Shown here: piece after piece, positions 59,088 through 64,000 of the stretch
Layout: every line of letters starts with the position of its first letter
Position numbering within the stretch: position 1 is the first letter of the stretch
Assembly: GCA_021229015.1 (NCBI GenBank)
Contig: CM037780.1
Coordinates: 62,801,323-62,865,322, forward strand
DNA length: 64,000 nt
Direction: 5' to 3'
Source of the DNA: Solen grandis
Taxonomy: Eukaryota > Mollusca > Bivalvia > Adapedonta > Solenidae
Notes under the pieces: model-generated
The model's input: the letters and a program-made list of their open reading frames with translations, nothing else
Told to the model about the DNA's origin: nothing
Database searches by the model: none
Program-made: the position numbers and the translations under genes

Positions 59088-59709
59088 TTTAACAAATTTA
59101 ATTCAGTGTACCCTATTTATCGATTATAATTTGACACTGTTTCTCTTTCGTATAACACTTTTTGAACATAACTTTTTGAGAAAATATGATAATACATTTA
59201 TTTCAAAAATGCATTTTCTTTGATTGCATTTACTTTTTAAATTTTCGTATATTCCGAATATTATATAAATTCAAAGCACATAGTGGATGGCTTAACACTC
59301 TTTGACAACAACGAGTATTCATACAGTTTTTTTTTCAAGTCTGCGACGTGTTTTCGCCTACGTATGCAATATAATTTAGCTGTAATACTCTTATAGTAAG
59401 TATATACAAATGCTTTTCAACTGGTTCTCTGCTGCATTGATTCAGTTAGATAGGGAACGTAAAAGCAGCATCACCGTCTAATTTTGAGGTGTAAAACTTA
59501 ATTAAACCTGATAAACTTCCTCCAAGACATTACCAGAGTGATGCGCCTCAAAGATGGTATTTTAACATAAACAGCCATGTTAAATTCAAATTGAATTGGT
59601 CTTGGAAAACTACGTCTGGCAGGGACTGGCACGTACAGAGATTGAAATCCAGACGATTATTTAGTACTGTATGTGTGTCTACACTGTGTAAGTATGTATA
59701 TATGTGTGA

Positions 59710-59714
<5 letters not shown>

Positions 59715-59761
<47 letters not shown>
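59715..59761. repeat. (GT)n microsatellite
   Basis: A pure GT run of about 47 bp. The frame at 59591-59782 translates it as an alternating Cys-Val run and is not a gene. Confidence 0.98.
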
Positions 59762-59766
<5 letters not shown>

Positions 59767-62700
59767 CCTCTGTAAGATATAAACCTTAATTCAAATGATG
59801 ATTTCCTTTTTTCATCATCAATGTTTTAATGATAATGTATACCCCCATCATTTTGATAAGAAAAAAAAACTTGTAGAGAGGCATTTTATTTATTTGTATA
59901 TAAGATAAATACAAAAACAACAACAACCAACAAACAAACAGAAAACGATGTTTTTCATCAAAGTAACTCTACTAAGTTCGTCCCGAACTTTTAATTTTAC
60001 ATAGGTGGCAACTTCAACGAAATAATGGAAACACACACGTAATGTCCCGATCCCGCCATACATATGTTTAAGTTGTAAAACATTGTCTACTGTAAATATA
60101 TAGTTTTAGCTCATCTCTCAAATAGATCACTATAATTTTTCAAAAGATATTAAATTGATTCGGACAATGGCCCTGCTCATTCGGTCTGTTTTGCAACAGC
60201 TTCTTAAATAAATTAAGCGTTTAAATGCCGAAAAGGAAGCAATACGCTAGCGATAAATTGGCAACGACACCTAACTGGTCGAAAATGGGTTAATTTCTAC
60301 CGAAATCGTTAATAACCAACACAGAAGCTGTCTGTACTGTTTTAAGTATATCAAGTGTTTGGAAAGCGAAAGCCGTAGTACTGAGTTAATATATTGTGTT
60401 GACGTTCTCTCTTGTTTGCTTGTTCTGAAATATCTGAACAGAACACTTGTTATGATAATATAAACAGCAAACAAAGTTTATAAAAGTGTTAAAGACATCA
60501 GCCGTAGAATTTTTGAAATATAATACATATTTTGTTGATTGGTATAAATATCGAATACGACATTTTTTTATGCAATACATGTATTTTCATTTTACCCCTA
60601 TTTATCTTCGACAACAATCGATGAGGGCAAGCATTCTAAAATCGCATATTTGATAAAATTCCAAAAGTTACTGACAAATTGACAATGTCTATACTCATCT
60701 GTACAGCTCGAGAAAGTGCGAATTTTCCCGACTGCTTTCTGGATGGTCTTATCAATTCAATGATATTACCTAAGGGAGCATTTACCGTCGGCCGTCGGTG
60801 CCTCTTGATTTTGAAGAAAAATGATGCAAATCTTTAATAGCCGGGCGTGTTGCAAATTTCCCAAAAGAGCCCATGCCGTGGTTACAAGTGTGATACGACT
60901 TCTACTGTTTATCCTTATGTGTTTTTTCTTAGCACATTCCTGAGGTTCAAAATTATGGTGGCCATATCGGGTTTTCTCTACATAAAGATGCCCTTATTTG
61001 CATATAAATCTATATTTATCGACGGTGCAAAATTTACTGCATTAGACAGCTATATAATTTTTGTGAAAAGTGATGGAGACACAAGTTTCATTTATAATAT
61101 ACAGAGAAAATCAGATAAGTCATGGTATCTGAAATTTCAATTGTCAGTAAAAACTAAACGTGAACTTTGAACCAAATTTTGTGACTTTAGAAATCCACAT
61201 TTGTATTTTGGCAACAATTTTTTAGACTCTTTTATTTAGATAAAAGAAAACATGAAAAGAAATAGTCAAGAAATCCGGTCGTTGAGATACAAAAAATTCT
61301 TAAAAATCGTCATCATTTTATCACAAGAAATCATACATTATGCGGTCTTTTTATTCACATTTGACGATTTCCCACGTCTAGAAAAAATGTTCTACAGAAA
61401 TTATGAATTTATCATTTTACATTGAACATATTTGGTATACCTTTTTAGCGAATTTTTTTTTCAAAGTTATGGGAATTCATGGTCATTGTTAATCAATAAT
61501 GTATGTCATAAATATTTGCTCAAAAAAATTAATTTAGATTTAACTTAGCCTATCTTTTGGACTACGTCTCGAATCCGAGTGATACTTGACTTTGATACAA
61601 AAAGTATACCGAACGGTGTCATACATCATAATTTTCCATTCATGTGTTCGCAAAAATAATTATTATATACCTTTGAGAGGGATAAGATATTCTTTGGAAA
61701 TATACGTCCTTAGTCTCGATCTTTTGCATTAAACAAACCCAGCGGCATGGATGTCCCTTCCCATATTGTAAACATACTGAGGCTCTTCATCAATTCATCA
61801 ATCAATGTATCAAAATACAATGCAGTAGTAGTAACAATTGGCGTTAACTAAATCCGGAATCTTCAACTAACTACGCTAGATCGAGTTTACATTTTAACAT
61901 TTCGGGGTTTCATCTAGCCACAGGCAATTTCCCTGCCTTTGGGCATGGTAAAAATGCCAAATTTGGTTCTTTAGGTCATATTGTCAAACGCTGTATCGCA
62001 CATTAACAACATCCTTAGAATCTTACAGAGGACCTTTGATTTACCATCTTCTCTGCCTATATCTTATAGCTTGTTTTCCACACACACGCATCCGGGCATC
62101 TGCCGGTTGTCATAGAAATATGTATTATGAACACAGTTATTGTAATGACTGGATAAAAAACGACTGACATTTCTTGCGAAGAGAGACGCACAACAAAACT
62201 TTGTAATGAGAGAGAATAAACGTTTCCCCTAAGAGTTCCTGATTTCTAATATTCAAATTCAGAATTCGCTAATTTGGTTTGTGGTCCCAGCTGGGTTAGG
62301 TTACAAGTTTCGAAGAGGATTTACAAGGCGCTGACAGGGCGTGAGACTAGTTCTAATATAGAGAGAACATGCAACGTGATTCAGATCCGTGTTAAGGGGA
62401 TTCTATCGCCACTTTAGTTCAATACGTCTGACTATAGTATTATTATCCTTTTCTGAACCCAGCCAAGGAAACGAGCAAATAAATACGTCTAATGAGAGTA
62501 AGGTTAAAAGCTTAATGAATTATGCATGGTAAAATGTTATATCGTGAAAATGTGATAAATTTTATATCGATTTTTCAAATTACATAGCAACCCCAATGAC
62601 TGCATTTTATTGGACCATAATTCGTAATATAATTTATACAATTCTTCAACGATGTCTTCGTCATTTTCAACATTAATCGTAGAAATAGTACAACCTCCAG

Positions 62701-62799
62701 TTTGTATTTCGTTAACACACAACTAATGATAACATATTCTTGTTAATCCAGTGCATTCTCAGTTTAATAATTTTCTGACTACAAATTTATAGTATCCAT
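59762..62799. other. AT-rich stretch with no recognised feature
   Basis: The 107-codon plus frame at 60847-61170 is the longest but shows no domain, no promoter and no splice partner. An acceptor-like site at 62069/62070 opens a short Cys-containing frame ending in a stop after 33 codons. Confidence 0.4.
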
Positions 62800-63150
62800 C
62801 AGTGGCGTAGCTACTATAGGTTAGGGCCTACAAGTTGGTCAAGAAAATGACATTTTCAAAAGTCCAAAAAGTGCGATAAAAATTGGAAAGGGAGGGGTTC
62901 AAGTCTTATGCATGATTTGCAGTGTGCTTACTGTGTTCAGTTAAACTTAAAATCAAAATTCATAGTTTAATATGTTTCTATTTAAGGGTTTGTTTTGATT
63001 GCTTAATTTCCCTTGAAATACTTTGGAACGCGCATTTTGCTCTGTTTAATCCCTGTTTGTTTCCACCTTCCTTTCATTTACCAAAGGACAACCGCCCCTC
63101 GGAACCCCTTCTATGGGCCTGCAAGTGGAAAAAAGATGGCTACGCCCCTG
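62800..63150. mobile_element. hAT-like non-autonomous element (MITE)
   Basis: The left end 'cagtggcgtagctac' and the right end 'gatggctacgcccctg' (complement 'caggggcgtagccatc') match the CAGNGGCGTAGC terminal repeat style of hAT transposons. About 351 bp. No transposase is encoded. Expected 8-bp target duplications are not obvious, so the boundary or the insertion age is uncertain. Frames at 62922-63198 lie inside it. Confidence 0.7.
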
Positions 63151-64000
63151 TCAATCACTGACATACAGTTTTTCTTTCTCCGGCTCTCTATGTTTTAGAT
63201 CTGTGTCAGTACGAATTCGTTCGTAAAAAGATAAAGATCAGGATAATAGTTCATTCTTGATTTTTTTAAGAAATTGTGTTAATGTTTCTCTTATTTTTAT
63301 CTCATTTTTTGTTTAGGAATATTGTTTTGAGAATAGATCTATTTATTTCCTTGGAATAAAATGCAAAATTTTAATATCGGTTATATTGTTGGAAATCTTT
63401 GACAATGTACATTTCGAGATGATCATATTTTTTACTCGAGTAGATTTCTTACAGATTTTCTGAAAATCGTCGATATTATGTAGACTTTATAGGGAAAATA
63501 CAATGTGATGTAATTTTAACTGATTTGACGTCATTTATTATGATTACTTGGACGTCTTACGAAATGCAACATGATTGAGTAATAGGTACATAGGGACTAG
63601 TCAAGTAAGGAAAATGTAACATATAAAGTAAATACTTATCTATATTTATATTAAACTAATATTTCTCAATCTGTCATCCAAAAGCATGGAATAAATTTTG
63701 AAATATGACAGTTTGACATTGTCAAACTAACAGACATTCAGGCTGTCGAGCTACAGTGAATATTTAGATGGTCTGACTCATTATACAGTTGATACTAAAC
63801 ATCAGAAAGCCGTACGTCTTCGTCTTTCTACCACCATGCCCAGCCTCGCCCCCCTGGGCACGTTATGAATATGGGAACATCGATATCTTTGAATTCATTT
63901 TCCTAACACGCCAGGTTCCTGGTAGCTTTGCATTTATTTGACCCTGTTTTGTATAATTCGAATTTGTTCGCTGTACAAAATACATTGTACACGGCAGCAG
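63151..64000. other. AT-rich stretch with one small palindrome
   Basis: 'agtttgaca-t-tgtcaaact' (63710-63728) is a perfect 9-bp-arm hairpin. A short GC-rich patch 'tgcccagcctcgcccccctg' lies near 63838. No gene is recognised up to the window end. Confidence 0.55.

Noticed and set aside
59591..59782. Cys-Val repeat protein
   Set aside because: It is the translation of a (GT)n microsatellite.
60847..61170. 107-codon frame as a gene
   Set aside because: No domain, promoter, splice partner or composition change; a frame of this size is not surprising in 64 kb of both strands.

Overview
This 64 kb window is AT-rich, gene-poor eukaryotic genomic DNA. I infer a bivalve mollusc, probably a heterodont clam. 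The reasons are tRNA-derived SINEs of a type common in clams, satellite-core elements of the 'gccatgatggcc ... GACGGAC tail' type, and a decayed Ty3/gypsy element resembling those of bivalves. This is recognition from memory, not a database match. Two runs of exactly 100 N (5506-5605 and 20970-21069) are scaffold gaps.

Layout. 1-5500: low-quality-looking tandem arrays (units of about 155, 176 and 145 bp) that end in GAC-rich tails. 5606-7450: short degenerate repeats. 7453-11957: a broken Ty3/gypsy gag-pol on the minus strand (gag, protease, RT, RNase H, integrase) with stops and frameshifts. 12000-17300: AT-rich sequence with another satellite-type array, a bounded non-autonomous element carrying a nested TA-flanked MITE, SINE pieces and two palindromic foldback elements. 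17980-20969: a satellite of about 450 bp per unit, packed with TGACGTCA palindromes. 23553-24565: a 61-bp tandem array, then a hairpin MITE whose end is amplified. 25507-25985: a 21-bp minisatellite. A second copy of the hairpin MITE lies inverted at 31169-31408. From 33 to 56 kb there are many SINE copies, three with clear target-site duplications. A hAT-like MITE lies at 62800-63150.

Host genes. The only host coding sequence I can argue for is the 5' end of one plus-strand gene. It consists of a TATA box and a possible non-coding first exon near 30 kb, a signal-peptide exon at 36116-36219, and a second TATA-driven exon with its own ATG at 37246-37294. Both ATG exons end in phase 1 at a GT donor, so they could be alternative starts joined to one shared downstream exon. 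I could not identify that downstream exon, so the protein family is unknown. Most of the window would then be intron or intergenic sequence of this gene.

I found no rRNA gene, no convincing functional tRNA gene and no CRISPR array.
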